Source: Shewanella ulleungensis
GTDB taxonomy: Bacteria; Pseudomonadota; Gammaproteobacteria; Enterobacterales; Shewanellaceae
Assembly: GCF_014648315.1 (NCBI RefSeq)
Contig: NZ_BMQW01000015.1
Location: 1-64,000 of the forward strand
DNA: 64,000 nucleotides
Direction of reading: 5' to 3'
Positions 44,403 to 54,157 of the stretch are shown one piece after another. Both the position numbers and the translations under genes were made by a program. The number at the start of each line of letters is the position of its first letter. The stretch's first letter is position 1. The notes beneath the pieces were generated by a model that searched no databases, was not told the DNA's origin, and saw nothing but the letters and a program-made list of their open reading frames with translations.

Positions 44403-46352
44403 ATGCTGCGCATTTTATACCTCACTTGCTGTTTGCTCATTTTATTTACTACCCACACCTTTGCCTCCCCATCAATTAAAGACTTTAGTGCTGACTCAGA
44501 ATTCTCTGAAGTTAAAATATCTCCTGACGGTAAACACCTTGGTGTAATCCTAATTGAAGATGAAAAACGCACATTATTGATCTTAAACCTTGAATCAATG
44601 AAGCCGACTTATGCGGTAAAATTCAACGGCGATGAAGAGGTTGGCCGCTACTATTGGGTCAATGACGAGCGGATAGTATTACAAAAACTCTATAAACACG
44701 CCCAACGTGAAGTGTCAGACTATTATGGTGAACTACTGGCTGTAAATTATGATGGCAGCAAATCGAAATACTTGTTTGGTTATAATGGCGGAACATCAAC
44801 TGGTACCAGTATTTCAAATAACGAAGCTATCCGTGCAAGTGCATTTGTTTTAGATACCCTAAAAGATGATGACAAATACATTTATGTCATGGCTTACCCT
44901 TGGAATAGACAAAATTATGCATATACCCTTGTATATCGCGTCAACGTCTATTCAGGCAAACGTAAACGCCTTACCACTTCACCGATTGCCAATGCGGGTT
45001 TTCTCGTTGATAACAAAGAAGAGGTACGTTTTAGCTTTGCCACAGACAAGAAAAATAATGATCAGCTGTTTTACTATGAAAATGGTGAATGGGTTGACGC
45101 TGAAAGAATTAGAGGCGGACTCACCGATTTCTACCCGCTTTCGTTCACCGAAGACAACAAATCAATTTACGCTTTGGCAAATGGTGAGGGTACAACTCGC
45201 GCAATTTATGAAGTCGAACTCGCCACTGCTAAGCATAAAAAAATCATTCAGCACGACGTTGTCGATCCATTGATGACATGGGTAAGCGACCAAACAAACG
45301 CCCTTTATGCAGTCGAGTTTGAAAATGGCTACCCTGAGTATCGCTTTGTCGACACTGAAAGTGATAAAGCCAAAGCCCTACGACAGTTAATGGATGCAAT
45401 TCCAGATCACCGCATTCGTATTGTTAGCGAAACCGTCGATGGCGACACGCTTATTGTGATGGCAATGAATGATAGAAACTCAGGTGACTATTACTTATTT
45501 GACCGTAAAAAACTTAAACTCAAATTCTTATTTGCTGAAAACGCAAAGCTAGACCCTAGCGAAATGTCAGAAGTACGCCCAATTAGCTTTACAAACCGTG
45601 ATGGCGTGACCATTCATGGTTACTTAACGCTACCCGTCGGCATGAAAGAGCATAAAAACATGCCGCTTGTGGTTAATCCTCATGGCGGCCCACATGGCCC
45701 GCGTGACTTATGGGTATTTAACTCAGAAAACCAACTGTTAGCACAAAATGGAATTGCCGTTTTACAAGTTAACTTCCGTGGTTCTGGTGGATACGGTACA
45801 GCATTTGAAGAATCGGGCTACTTAGCATGGGGCAGTAAAATTCAATATGACATAATTGATGCGACTCAATATGTTATTGACCAAGGCTATGCCGACAAAA
45901 ACAGAGTGTGTATTTCGGGTGGCAGCTTTGGAGGATATTCAGCACTCATGAGCCCAATGTTAGCACCAGATATGTTTAAATGCGCTGTAGGTGTTGCTGG
46001 TGTGTATGATTTAGAGCAAATGTATAGAACGGGCGATGTACCTGAATCATATAGTGGTGGGGCATACTTAGAAGAAGTGTTAGGCACTGATATTCAACGT
46101 CTTCGTGCCATGTCACCGACTCACAACGTTAATAAGCTAAAAGCCAAAGTGCTATTAATTCATGGTGAAGAAGATGAACGCGCACCGATAGAGCAATATG
46201 AAGCAATGGCAAAAGCGCTGGAGCAAGCTAACTACCCTTTCCAAAAAGAGATTTGGAGAAAAGAAGGCCATGGTTTCTTTAACGCCGAAAACCGTGAAAA
46301 ATATTATGACATCATGCTTAAGTTCATCAAAGAGAACTTAAACGTAAAGTAG
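44403..46352 (+). CDS. S9-family prolyl oligopeptidase-like serine peptidase
   Basis: This is a 649-residue exported peptidase with a signal peptide (about 21 residues, ending HTFAS), a beta-propeller region (about 30-380) and a C-terminal alpha/beta-hydrolase domain. The catalytic triad is visible as S508 (GGSFGGYSA), D591 (HGEEDERAP) and H623 (KEGHGFF), with the oxyanion stretch VNPHGGPHGPRD. Such enzymes cut short peptides, usually after proline or at acylated N termini; specificity cannot be read here. It is a single gene with its own terminator. Confidence 0.92.
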   Translation: MLRILYLTCCLLILFTTHTFASPSIKDFSADSEFSEVKISPDGKHLGVILIEDEKRTLLILNLESMKPTYAVKFNGDEEVGRYYWVNDERIVLQKLYKHAQREVSDYYGELLAVNYDGSKSKYLFGYNGGTSTGTSISNNEAIRASAFVLDTLKDDDKYIYVMAYPWNRQNYAYTLVYRVNVYSGKRKRLTTSPIANAGFLVDNKEEVRFSFATDKKNNDQLFYYENGEWVDAERIRGGLTDFYPLSFTEDNKSIYALANGEGTTRAIYEVELATAKHKKIIQHDVVDPLMTWVSDQTNALYAVEFENGYPEYRFVDTESDKAKALRQLMDAIPDHRIRIVSETVDGDTLIVMAMNDRNSGDYYLFDRKKLKLKFLFAENAKLDPSEMSEVRPISFTNRDGVTIHGYLTLPVGMKEHKNMPLVVNPHGGPHGPRDLWVFNSENQLLAQNGIAVLQVNFRGSGGYGTAFEESGYLAWGSKIQYDIIDATQYVIDQGYADKNRVCISGGSFGGYSALMSPMLAPDMFKCAVGVAGVYDLEQMYRTGDVPESYSGGAYLEEVLGTDIQRLRAMSPTHNVNKLKAKVLLIHGEEDERAPIEQYEAMAKALEQANYPFQKEIWRKEGHGFFNAENREKYYDIMLKFIKENLNVK

Positions 46353-46376
46353 TTATTGCTTAAGCGTTACACCATT

Positions 46377-46409
46377 AAAAGCCGATATCTGAATAGGGTC
46401 GGCTTTTTT
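46377..46409 (+). terminator. Terminator of the S9 peptidase gene
   Basis: An AAAAGCCGA/TCGGCTTTTTT stem with a 13-base loop begins 24 bases past the stop codon. Confidence 0.8.
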
Positions 46410-46527
46410 ATTGGCTGCGGTATTAATTTACAGCAAATCGCGCTATTCTCCTTTTCCCCTATGGGGTAGCCAAGTGGGTGTTAATCTACACTCATACAAA
46501 CAGTGATATCGAGTCGTTGGAGGATAT

Positions 46528-47178
46528 ATGGCACTCAGTGAAGCCGCAATTAAAGTACAAGCAGCGCTAAAAGATCGTGGGTTAGAAACCCCAATGCTGC
46601 CAAAAACTTCCACACCTGAAGAACGTAAAGTTAAAATTGAACACCATATGCGTGAAATTTTGACCTTAATGTCACTCGACTTAACCGACGACAGCTTGGC
46701 TGATACACCACGTCGTATCGCAAAAATGTATGTTGACGAAATTTTCTCGGGGCTTGATTACGAAAACTTCCCTAAGATCACGGTCATTGAAAATAAAATG
46801 GGTGTGGATGAAATGGTGCGAGTACAAGACATCAGTCTTACCAGCACTTGCGAGCACCATTTAGTCACCATCGATGGCTTCGCAACGGTAGCCTATTTAC
46901 CACGCACAAAAATTATTGGTTTGTCTAAAATTAACCGTATCGTGCGCTTCTTTTCCCAACGTCCGCAAGTGCAAGAACGCCTAACTCAACAAGTGTTAGT
47001 GGCACTGCAAACCTTACTTGAAACGAAAGACGTGGCGGTAAAAATGGATGCGGTACATTACTGTGTTAAATCTCGTGGCGTCATGGACTCAACCAGCTCG
47101 ACGACCACGACAGCGCTTGGCGGTATTTTTAAATCGAACCCGGCTACCCGCGCTGAGTTTTTACATCAAGTAAAATAG
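46528..47178 (+). CDS. folE: FolE, GTP cyclohydrolase I
   Basis: FolE converts GTP to dihydroneopterin triphosphate, the first step of folate synthesis. The 216-residue product (E. coli 222) has the zinc-binding [40 protein letters not shown] and the second zinc Cys in [12 protein letters not shown] good GGAGG precedes the ATG. Confidence 0.97.
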   Translation: MALSEAAIKVQAALKDRGLETPMLPKTSTPEERKVKIEHHMREILTLMSLDLTDDSLADTPRRIAKMYVDEIFSGLDYENFPKITVIENKMGVDEMVRVQDISLTSTCEHHLVTIDGFATVAYLPRTKIIGLSKINRIVRFFSQRPQVQERLTQQVLVALQTLLETKDVAVKMDAVHYCVKSRGVMDSTSSTTTTALGGIFKSNPATRAEFLHQVK

Positions 47179-47208
47179 CGTACACGGATTACGGTAAAAA
47201 AGTGTAAT

Positions 47209-47246
47209 AAAAAGCTGCATCAATATGACTATTGTGCAGCTTTTTT
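47209..47246. terminator. Terminator between folE and pyrE
   Basis: An AAAAAGCTGCA/TGCAGCTTTTTT stem with a 15-base loop has T runs on both strands, so it can serve both converging genes. Confidence 0.82.
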
Positions 47247-47299
47247 GATTTTCCAGCATCAGCGAATCAGTTTGTCTAACTAAATAACCTGAGTTCAGG

Positions 47300-47941
47300 C
47301 TAAATACCATATTGCTCACGGTAAGCGCTGACGCTAGCAAGCTCAGCTTCCATGCCTGGTTTTTCAGACAAGTAACTAATTAAATCAGCAAGCTTAATAA
47401 TCGACACAATCTGACAACCAAAGTCACGCTCAACTTCTTGAATCGCCGACAACTCGCCCTTGCCTTTTTCTTGGCGATCCAATGCAATTAATACGCCTGC
47501 AAGTTGAGCATTGTGGGCATTAATAATTTCCATCGACTCACGGATCGCAGTACCAGCGGTTATTACATCATCCACCAGCATCACTTTACCTTTAAGCTCG
47601 CTGCCAACTAAGCTACCACCTTCACCGTGGGTTTTAGCTTCTTTACGGTTAAAGCAGTAAGGAATATCCACATCGTGATGATCGCACAAGGCAACGGCAG
47701 TCGTCGTCGCAATCGGAATACCTTTATAAGCTGGGCCGAACAATAAGTCGAACTCAATGCCCGAATCCATTAACGCTGCAGCATAAAAGCGGCCTAAACG
47801 CGCTAAGTCTTTACCCGTATTAAATAAACCAGCATTAAAAAAGTACGGGCTCGTACGGCCAGATTTAAGGGTAAACTCACCAAAGCGTAATACTTGGCGG
47901 GCTAATGCAAACTCAATAAATTCGCGTTGATAGGCTTTCAC
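47300..47941 (-). CDS. pyrE: PyrE, orotate phosphoribosyltransferase
   Basis: PyrE joins orotate to PRPP to give OMP in pyrimidine synthesis. The 213-residue product equals the E. coli length. It shows the substrate loop [26 protein letters not shown], the flexible loop [11 protein letters not shown] and the PRPP motif [14 protein letters not shown]. Upstream it is separated from rph by a repeat-bearing 429-base gap, where E. coli has a tight rph-pyrE operon with attenuation; here rph has its own terminator. Confidence 0.97.
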   Translation of the reverse strand: MKAYQREFIEFALARQVLRFGEFTLKSGRTSPYFFNAGLFNTGKDLARLGRFYAAALMDSGIEFDLLFGPAYKGIPIATTTAVALCDHHDVDIPYCFNRKEAKTHGEGGSLVGSELKGKVMLVDDVITAGTAIRESMEIINAHNAQLAGVLIALDRQEKGKGELSAIQEVERDFGCQIVSIIKLADLISYLSEKPGMEAELASVSAYREQYGI

Positions 47942-48336
47942 GATTATTCCTCTTTCATCAAATTTTAGATTAATACCAATTCCAGCAATTATCTGGTCAT
48001 TCAGCGGGAGTTCTGTGTCTTCTAGGCAAGTAATAGAATTGTAGGCATAGTTGCTCTCGGCAACTGCTCCTGCGTTGCTCTACCTCCTGCGTCCATGCAG
48101 TCGTCGGCAACCGCTCCTGCGTTGCTCTACCTCCTGCATCCATGCAGTCGTACCTCAAAATGCTATTAAGCAGTATAGAAGGCACAGAAACCCGCCTTGC
48201 AGGAGACACTCAGACTTTCCATTTCTTTGTTGCATCGCCTTAAAAGGGAATAACCATTCTTTCAACAATGCGCCTCAAACTGAAAAGTCTGAGTGGCTCT
48301 GATTGGTCACATAATTAATGGAAATGGCATAAAAAA
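47942..48336. other. Repeat-bearing gap between rph and pyrE
   Basis: Apart from the tandem repeat the gap holds a GAGTGTC...-type pair (ACTCAGACTTT at 48209 and AAAGTCTGAGT at 48284) that can fold over about 85 bases. A pyrE promoter must lie near 47950-48000, but I cannot place it. Confidence 0.45.
48058..48151. repeat. 47-bp tandem repeat, two copies
   Basis: Two adjacent 47-base units (48058-48104 and 48105-48151) differ at only two positions. Each begins CGGCAAC and contains TGCTCTACCTCCTGC and the near-palindrome CTGCATCCATGCAG. The sequence just before them (TAATACCAATTCCAGCAATT) looks like the dispersed intergenic elements common in Shewanella. No coding potential is apparent. Confidence 0.8.
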
Positions 48337-48354
48337 AGGACCGTAATCGGTCCT
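48330..48354 (-). terminator. rph terminator
   Basis: An AGGACCG/CGGTCCT stem with a TAAT loop (48337-48354) is followed on the minus strand by TTTTTTTATG. Confidence 0.85.
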
Positions 48355-48370
48355 CATTTTCAACAGCATA

Positions 48371-49084
48371 TTAACTTAATGCGGCTTTTTGCACATCGAC
48401 GATTTCGCGAATACTGTTTTTAGCCAGACCAAGTAGTTCAATCAATTCTTCATGACTGAATGGTTCGCCTTCTGCAGTACCTTGAATTTCAATAATCTTA
48501 CCGGTTTCTGTCATCACAACGTTCATGTCAGTTTCAGCAGCGCTGTCTTCAATGTATTCTAAATCACTGATCGCTTCGCCTTTGTAAATACCCACACTCA
48601 CAGCAGCAATTAAAAACTTAAGTGGGTTGGCTTTAATAATACCTTTACCACGAGCCCAGTTCAGGGCATCAACCAATGCAACACAAGCACCAGTAATTGC
48701 CGCAGTACGTGTACCGCCATCAGCTTGAATAACATCACAATCAATAACAATCGTATTTTCACCTAACAGCTTCATATCCACTGCTGCACGTAACGAGCGA
48801 CCAATTAAACGCTGAATTTCTTGAGTACGACCAGATTGCTTACCACGAGCAGCTTCACGGTCCATACGGCTGTGTGTTGAACGCGGTAACATGCCATATT
48901 CAGCCGTTACCCAACCTTGACCTTGGCCTTTAAGAAAACGTGGCACACCTTCAGTAAAGCTGGCAGTACATAATACTTTTGTGTCGCCAAACTCAACTAA
49001 AACAGAGCCTTCAGCATGTGCAGTAAAAGAACGCGTAATAGTAATAGGGCGAGTTTGAGCTGGTGTACGGTTACTTGGGCGCAT
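48371..49084 (-). CDS. rph: RNase PH
   Basis: RNase PH is a phosphate-dependent 3' exonuclease that trims tRNA 3' ends. The 237-residue protein has [15 protein letters not shown] at the start, [18 protein letters not shown], the phosphate-binding [16 protein letters not shown] and the C-terminal stretch conserved in full-length Rph. The ATG at 49084 has AGGAC five bases upstream and matches homologues; an in-frame start eight codons earlier adds an atypical tail. Confidence 0.97.
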   Translation of the reverse strand: MRPSNRTPAQTRPITITRSFTAHAEGSVLVEFGDTKVLCTASFTEGVPRFLKGQGQGWVTAEYGMLPRSTHSRMDREAARGKQSGRTQEIQRLIGRSLRAAVDMKLLGENTIVIDCDVIQADGGTRTAAITGACVALVDALNWARGKGIIKANPLKFLIAAVSVGIYKGEAISDLEYIEDSAAETDMNVVMTETGKIIEIQGTAEGEPFSHEELIELLGLAKNSIREIVDVQKAALS

Positions 49085-49259
49085 GAAAAGTCCTGTAGTC
49101 GAATTCATATCAGATTTGAGCGCATATTATAGAGCTTCACGCCGTTAGATGCCATGGTAAGCAACGATAAGCCACAAATCTATCGACTAATCCTTTAATC
49201 CGGCCCATTAAAACGGCTATAATCGACTCACATTCGCGTAAAACATAACAGGACACTTC

Positions 49260-50123
49260 ATGATCCAAAGCATGACAGCCTACGCTCGTATAGAGCACAA
49301 AGCACAATGGGGCACCGCCTCATGGGAAATCCGTTCAGTCAACCAGCGCTACCTAGAAACATACCTGCGCCTACCTGAGCAGTTTCGAAGCTTTGAACCT
49401 GTCTTACGCGATCGCCTACGTAAACGTTTAAATCGCGGCAAAGTCGAAGTCAATCTACGTTATGAATTAGCCGACAACAGCAGTAACGAATTACAACTTA
49501 ACCAGGCACTGGCAAAGCAATTATTAAGTGCTGCCAACTGGTTAAAAGAAGAAGCAGGACAAGGCGAATTAAGCCTCACTGACGTGTTACGCTGGCCAGG
49601 CGTACTTGCTTCTGCCGAGCAAGACATGGACAGTATTGGCGCAGAGCTAATGACAGCATTTGACAGCGCAATCGATCAGTTTATCGAAGCACGTGGCCGT
49701 GAAGGTGAAGCGATTAAAGACATGCTACTGACTCGTTTAGACGGGGTAATGGAGCAGGTTAATATTGTGCGCGAACACATGCCAACCGTCATGCAGTACC
49801 AACGCGACAAACTCACCAACCGTTTAGCCGATATTGCCGGTGAACTCGACCCTGCCCGTATCGAACAAGAAATGGTACTCCTAGCGCAAAAGCAAGATGT
49901 CGCCGAAGAAATGGACCGCCTTGAAGCTCACGTTGCAGAAGCCCGCCGTATCCTTAAAAAAGGTGGCAGCGAAGGTCGCCGCCTAGACTTTATGATGCAA
50001 GAGTTTAACCGCGAGTCAAACACCTTAGCGTCAAAATCAATCAGTGCGGAGATCACTTCAGCAGCGGTTGAATTAAAAGTATTGATTGAGCAAATGCGCG
50101 AGCAGATCCAAAACGTTGAATAA
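49260..50123 (+). CDS. yicC: YicC-family endoribonuclease
   Basis: This is a 287-residue YicC protein (E. coli 287). The N terminus is MIQSMTAYARIEHKAQWGT, with WEIRSVNQRYLETYLRLPEQ. The DUF1732 C-terminal part includes DVAEEMDRLEAHV and GRRLDFMMQEFNRESNTLASKS, the most conserved block of the family. YicC and relatives are endoribonucleases linked to RNA turnover. The divergent rph/yicC pair is as in E. coli. Confidence 0.96.
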   Translation: MIQSMTAYARIEHKAQWGTASWEIRSVNQRYLETYLRLPEQFRSFEPVLRDRLRKRLNRGKVEVNLRYELADNSSNELQLNQALAKQLLSAANWLKEEAGQGELSLTDVLRWPGVLASAEQDMDSIGAELMTAFDSAIDQFIEARGREGEAIKDMLLTRLDGVMEQVNIVREHMPTVMQYQRDKLTNRLADIAGELDPARIEQEMVLLAQKQDVAEEMDRLEAHVAEARRILKKGGSEGRRLDFMMQEFNRESNTLASKSISAEITSAAVELKVLIEQMREQIQNVE

Positions 50124-50153
50124 GCTTTGATGCAATGGATTTTAAGTCACTAA

Positions 50154-50188
50154 TAATAAACCCAGCATCTGCTGGGTTTATTATTTTT
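50154..50188 (+). terminator. yicC terminator
   Basis: A TAATAAACCCAGC/GCTGGGTTTATTA perfect 13-bp stem with an ATCT loop is followed by TTTTT. Confidence 0.85.
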
Positions 50189-50189
50189 A

Positions 50190-50714
50190 GGGCTCAATAG
50201 ACAAACACTAATTAGTACGCAAGGCCGTTGATTACACTGTAATTAGTCACACGTGTACTCACTTGAAACATTAAGCTTCCATAAAGACTCTACATCTACT
50301 ATTAAGCCATCGCTCTCATCAACCAAGGCTTTTACATGACCAACCCTTACTCAGCTACACAATGGTTACAGTTAAGTATGCAGAAGCAAACCCGCGTTTA
50401 TCGACGCAATTAACCATTATAGAAAGTTCAATAACTGCCAACGTTGGTAATTAGTAGCTTGCAACGACAAAGCTATCGGTAAGATGTTGTTCAACGCCTG
50501 CCAATAAATAACGCTGTTTGTTTAAAAATAGCCTTCGCCAGCCTTACGAGCTTGTGCTGAATAGATGTTAATCAGTATGTAACCTTGTTCACGTTTTAAA
50601 CATTTTTCAAGTTGCTAATTCAATAGCTTGAATTAAGTCACTAACCGCAAATACGTTGTGAGATACCTTCAGAAGGTCAAAAAATAAAATTACAACCTAC
50701 ATGGGGAATACACG
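50190..50714. other. Long gap upstream of dcuB
   Basis: No gene is supported in these 525 bases. Two overlapping short frames near 50336-50450 in different phases could be remnants. A partial FNR-like match (TTGAATTAAGTCAC, 50628-50641, about seven of ten half-site bases) lies 74 bases before the dcuB start. It is too weak to call as a site. Confidence 0.4.
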
Positions 50715-52031
50715 ATGTTTTATATACACATGCTGCTGTTATTAGCGGTGATATTTGTTGGTATCCGCCATGGCGGTATCGCGTTTGGTTTGTTGGGCGG
50801 TTTGGGTGTGTCGGTGCTTGCATTTGTGTTTGGTATTGCACCTGGCTCTCCCCCTATCAGTGTAATGTTGATCATTCTTGCTGTGGTTGCGGCCTCTGCA
50901 ACGCTAGAAGCCACTGGCGGCTTAAATCTGTTGGTAAAATTTGCTGAAAAACTATTACGTAAACATCCTGAACATATCGTGTTTCTAGGTCCTTTATGTA
51001 CTTATTCTTTAACGGTATTGGTGGGTACAGGTCATTCGGTTTACCCACTTCTGCCGGTTATTTACGATGTTTCATACAAAAAAGGCATTCGCCCTGAACG
51101 CCCATTAGCTATGGCAACTGTGGCGTCGCAAATGGGCATAACTGCCAGCCCAATTGCGGCCGCGGCGGCGGTAGTATTAGCAACTGCGGTTGATAACAAC
51201 CTTGATATCAGCTTAATCGATGTACTTATGGTAACGATTCCTGCCACCTTAATTGGTTTGCTTGTTGCCTGTACCTGGAGCTTAAAACGCGGTAAAGATT
51301 TAGACAAAGATGAAGAGTTTCAAGCACGGTTAGCGGATAAAGATTTTCGTGAAGCGTTAATCGATCCGCAAGATGACAATGCCGAAACACCTGCTGCACA
51401 ATCAACGGCTAAAAAAGGCTTAATGGTATTTTTACTGGGTATTCTTGCAGTGATTATTGTGGCTATGTTCAGCAAGCAAATGCTGCCTGCGGGAGTAAGC
51501 ATGTCGGTTGCGATTCAATTTATGATGCTGTCTGTCGGTGGTGTCATTTTACTCGCTACCAATATTTCGCCTAAAAAGATTGCCACCAGCAATGTATTTA
51601 CTGCGGGTATGACCGCGGTCATCATCATTTTTGGTATTGCATGGATGAGTGACACCATTATTGAGCACCATAAAAGCTATTTAGTCAGCGCAGTGAGCGA
51701 CATTGTCAGCGTGTACCCATGGACATTTGCAATCGCGATGTTTGTATCGTCAATCTTCTTAAAAAGTCAGGCGGCAGTATTAACCATTATGTTGCCTCTT
51801 GGGTTTTCGTTAGGCATCCCAGCACCAGTATTGATTGGTGTACTGCCAGCGTGTTATGCCTACTTCTTCTTCCCATTCTACCCAAGTGATTTAGCGGCAA
51901 TCAGTTTTGACAGAACCGGTACCACTCACATTGGTAAGTATGTGCTTAACCACAGCTTTATCATTCCAGGCTTTATCGGCGTCATCACCGCAACATTTGT
52001 GGGTTACTTTATATCGATGGCGATTAACTAG
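50715..52031 (+). CDS. dcuB: DcuB-type anaerobic C4-dicarboxylate transporter
   Basis: This 438-residue inner-membrane carrier has 11-12 predicted helices. It resembles E. coli DcuB more than DcuA: GIAFGLLGGLGVSVLAFVFG near the start, IILAVVAASATLEATGGL, TVLVGTGHSVYPLLPVIYDV, KKGIRPERPLAMA, KDLDKDEEFQ, and FYPSDLAAISFDRTGTTHIG near the end. DcuB exchanges fumarate for succinate during fumarate respiration. No fumarate reductase or aspartase gene is adjacent. Confidence 0.92.
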   Translation: MFYIHMLLLLAVIFVGIRHGGIAFGLLGGLGVSVLAFVFGIAPGSPPISVMLIILAVVAASATLEATGGLNLLVKFAEKLLRKHPEHIVFLGPLCTYSLTVLVGTGHSVYPLLPVIYDVSYKKGIRPERPLAMATVASQMGITASPIAAAAAVVLATAVDNNLDISLIDVLMVTIPATLIGLLVACTWSLKRGKDLDKDEEFQARLADKDFREALIDPQDDNAETPAAQSTAKKGLMVFLLGILAVIIVAMFSKQMLPAGVSMSVAIQFMMLSVGGVILLATNISPKKIATSNVFTAGMTAVIIIFGIAWMSDTIIEHHKSYLVSAVSDIVSVYPWTFAIAMFVSSIFLKSQAAVLTIMLPLGFSLGIPAPVLIGVLPACYAYFFFPFYPSDLAAISFDRTGTTHIGKYVLNHSFIIPGFIGVITATFVGYFISMAIN

Positions 52032-52115
52032 CCCGAGCTAGTGCTTTGGCTTTGAGGTAATGACTAAAGTGATAAACCGCTAGCGAATTGACCCAAATAA
52101 GTCACTCGCATCAAT

Positions 52116-52151
52116 AAAAATGGCAGCCAACGTGGCTGCCATTTTTGTTTT
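52116..52151 (+). terminator. dcuB terminator
   Basis: A 13-bp perfect stem AAAAATGGCAGCC/GGCTGCCATTTTT with an AACGT loop is followed by GTTTTT. Confidence 0.88.
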
Positions 52152-52247
52152 TAATCATTGAGAACCTAAAGGCCGAAGAGCTAAAAAACTAAAATTATCT
52201 GATGAATTATCGACAGGTTCATGGAGTAATCCGTCCACAATATCGCT

Positions 52248-52284
52248 CTCTGCAACACGCCGTAAACCTTTCCATGGAGGCTTG
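52248..52284. repeat. Dispersed 37-bp repeat, copy 1
   Basis: The unit CTCTGCAACACGCCGTAAAC... continues with TCCATGGAGGCTTG and is followed by a short palindrome (CAAGATCTTG). The second copy is at 53317-53353 in the same orientation, and the two bracket the GH19 fragment and its neighbour. Confidence 0.75.
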
Positions 52285-52431
52285 GAGACAAGATCTTGCC
52301 TGATCAATCGCAAAAGCGAATATATCCAGGCTCGAACAAATCTGCCTCAAAGCAATATTGAATTTAATGTCAAACATCATCAAAAAAATTAAGCCATTGA
52401 GTGTTAGTTTGAATCAAAAAAACTAAAAATG

Positions 52432-52908
52432 TCATTTATCACTTTGAATATAAATAGGGTTGTCATATTCGGTCATGTTATTTATATACTTACAAAAACC
52501 ACTTGTCGTATTTTGTGTCTCAAACTCTAAAAAATGAGGTTTTACAGACTCACTTTCATCATTTGGAATAACATAATATGAACTAATTGATTTTATTGGT
52601 GAGTATATCTTTTTTTCATATTTGAAGATGACATACTCCAAATATTCCGCACTACTCAATCCTGTTTTAAACTCCCCCCTAATTACTGGCACCCTGTAAT
52701 CTATTCCATCGCACCGAGCATGTATAACAGCAATTAACTCCAAATCATTTGATGCCTGGCGGTTTATCATTACTTCAACTGAACCTTCAGAGGGGGAATG
52801 TAATAAATACTCTTGGTCAGTCCACTCAGATAATCTGAACTCATTTGCATTTAGTGAAAATGAAGTTAAAAAAACTATAAAAAAACAGAGGCTTTTATTA
52901 AAAGACAT
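52432..52908 (-). CDS. Small secreted hypothetical protein
   Basis: This gene encodes 158 residues with a signal peptide (about 21 residues, ending LNANE) and a mature part with two cysteines (ARCDGI, GFCKYI) and mixed polarity. I do not recognise a family. Its start overlaps the 3' end of the GH19 fragment by 11 bases, so the two were one transcription unit. A small periplasmic protein directly after a murein hydrolase suggests an immunity or inhibitor protein; this is inference from layout only. The DNA is more AT-rich than the housekeeping neighbours, consistent with transfer. Confidence 0.6.
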   Translation of the reverse strand: MSFNKSLCFFIVFLTSFSLNANEFRLSEWTDQEYLLHSPSEGSVEVMINRQASNDLELIAVIHARCDGIDYRVPVIRGEFKTGLSSAEYLEYVIFKYEKKIYSPIKSISSYYVIPNDESESVKPHFLEFETQNTTSGFCKYINNMTEYDNPIYIQSDK

Positions 52909-53221
52909 CTTTAAATACCTTCCTTTTTAATAAATCAGTTAAATTATCATGACGCTCGCTGTAACTTGTTGTCTTACTGTTAATGACCTTAGTAATACTA
53001 TCCGTAACCATTCGATTTGCCCCTATATCTGCTTTTTTATAAAGCTGATGTTCAAGCCAGAATATTAGAGCTGATCTTACTGCAAATTTGGGTTGTAATA
53101 ATAAATCAGGGGTTGCGACAAAATCGACACTTGCATTCCACAAGTTATTATGTTTCGTTTTCATTGAAATATAATTGGATTTCCCGGTTAATTGAAGCAT
53201 ACCTCTATATATCCAACCGTC
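52898..53221 (-). pseudogene. 5'-truncated GH19 chitinase/lysozyme-like gene
   Basis: The frame reads DGWIYRGMLQLTGKSNY at its start, matching the conserved GH19 segment (YRGRG-x-IQLTG) that in intact enzymes lies well inside the domain. It continues to WNASVDFVATP, SALIFWLEH and ITKVINSKT, ending near residue 107. The N-terminal half with the catalytic glutamates is missing: a stop codon lies about eight codons upstream, and then comes the dispersed repeat. The first possible start inside it is the ATG at 53200. Intact relatives are phage endolysins, chitinases and some type VI effectors. It is probably inactive. Confidence 0.68.
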
Positions 53222-53316
53222 ACTAGCGATGCTATTTTTGCGTTAAACGCGTTGTAAAAGGCCTAAAGCGTCTAGATTGGTGTCTTGGTTATCAGCGGTT
53301 CGCCAACCACACCGTC

Positions 53317-53353
53317 CTCTGCAACACGCCGTAAACCCATCCATGGGGACTTG
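53317..53353. repeat. Dispersed 37-bp repeat, copy 2
   Basis: This copy matches 52248-52284 at about 32 of 37 positions, in the same orientation. It is followed by GAAAAC-ATCCT-GTTTTC, a stem-loop different from that after copy 1. It sits just upstream of the truncated end of the GH19 fragment. Confidence 0.75.
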
Positions 53354-53420
53354 ACGAAAACATCCTGTTTTCAACAGTTGCCTATGCCAATATGGCTGGC
53401 TTTGATGGAATCAAATAATT

Positions 53421-54157
53421 TTAAACAACGGTAATACCACAACGTTGTAGGAAATCGAAAGTGTCATCATAAAACTCAGACAGCCTTGTTTTATCAGAGT
53501 CATCTCCACTAGGAACAAAAATAACCATCCCTTGCCTCGCTCTAGTCAGCAGCACTCGGTAAGCATTCTCTAAATAAATTTGAGTTTGTTCTTGTTGGCG
53601 CTTTTCCCATTTACTTCCGCGAAATCGCCAATGTTCTTTCCCAGTAGGTTTAAATCGAAAATCACCGTCCCAAGCAACTAGACACCAGTCTAACTCTAAA
53701 CCTTGAACATCAAACTCAGTCGCAATATCTTCCAAGAAGTGAGATGAGCGAATATCCTCCGGTGGCCCTAGAAACCAATCTTTGGGCTCAATTTTGTTTT
53801 TTACAAAAATACCTTCCGCTTTCAAACGTATTGCATTGGATGAAGCAAGCATGCCAATACTTTCATTAGCTCGACTCTGCGACTTTATCCACTTCTTTGC
53901 AGTGTCTAAATCTCGAGTCACTTTAATAGGATATAAGTGCGAGAACGTAGTGAATAATTTCCAAGCTAATACGCTATCACCATCAATCAAATAATGAATA
54001 AAACTTGATAGTTTTTCCGCCCTGAATGACCGCATCGAAGTTGCTAAATGCAAACACGGTAAGACTGTTCCTTTTGATAAATGGCTAGCGGTTAAATTTG
54101 ATGCAACATATTCCCCATTTAGTAAATCTGCAGAGTAATAGGCATCCCAATGACTAA
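53421..54157 (-). pseudogene. C-terminal fragment of the DUF2075 helicase gene
   Basis: This frame is open from about 54157 and encodes roughly 245 residues; its first ATG is at 54053. It reads KISHWDAYYSADLLNGEYVA, through LHLATSMRSFRAEKL, to EFDVQGLELDWCLVAWDGD and NAYRVLLTRARQGMVIFVP, the motif V/VI-like end of DUF2075 superfamily 1 helicases. It continues the upstream fragment after a one-base shift at the T5 (A5 on the coding strand) tract 54158-54162. Together they give about 655 residues, a normal family length. Confidence 0.75.

Noticed and set aside
47942-48370. CRISPR array, because of the adjacent repeats
   Set aside because: There are only two directly adjacent units with no spacers, and no cas genes.
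50254-50263. Partial SlmA-binding-like site (GTGTACTCAC)
   Set aside because: It matches only about nine of twelve positions of GTGAGTACTCAC, and it is a lone copy.
50628-50641. FNR-like TTGAATTAAGTCAC before dcuB
   Set aside because: Both half-sites deviate and the distance to a promoter is unknown; biology makes FNR control likely, but the sequence does not show it.
52248-53353. Repeats as integron attC sites with gene cassettes
   Set aside because: There is no integrase gene, no GTTRRRY core and no multi-cassette array; simple dispersed repeats explain them better.
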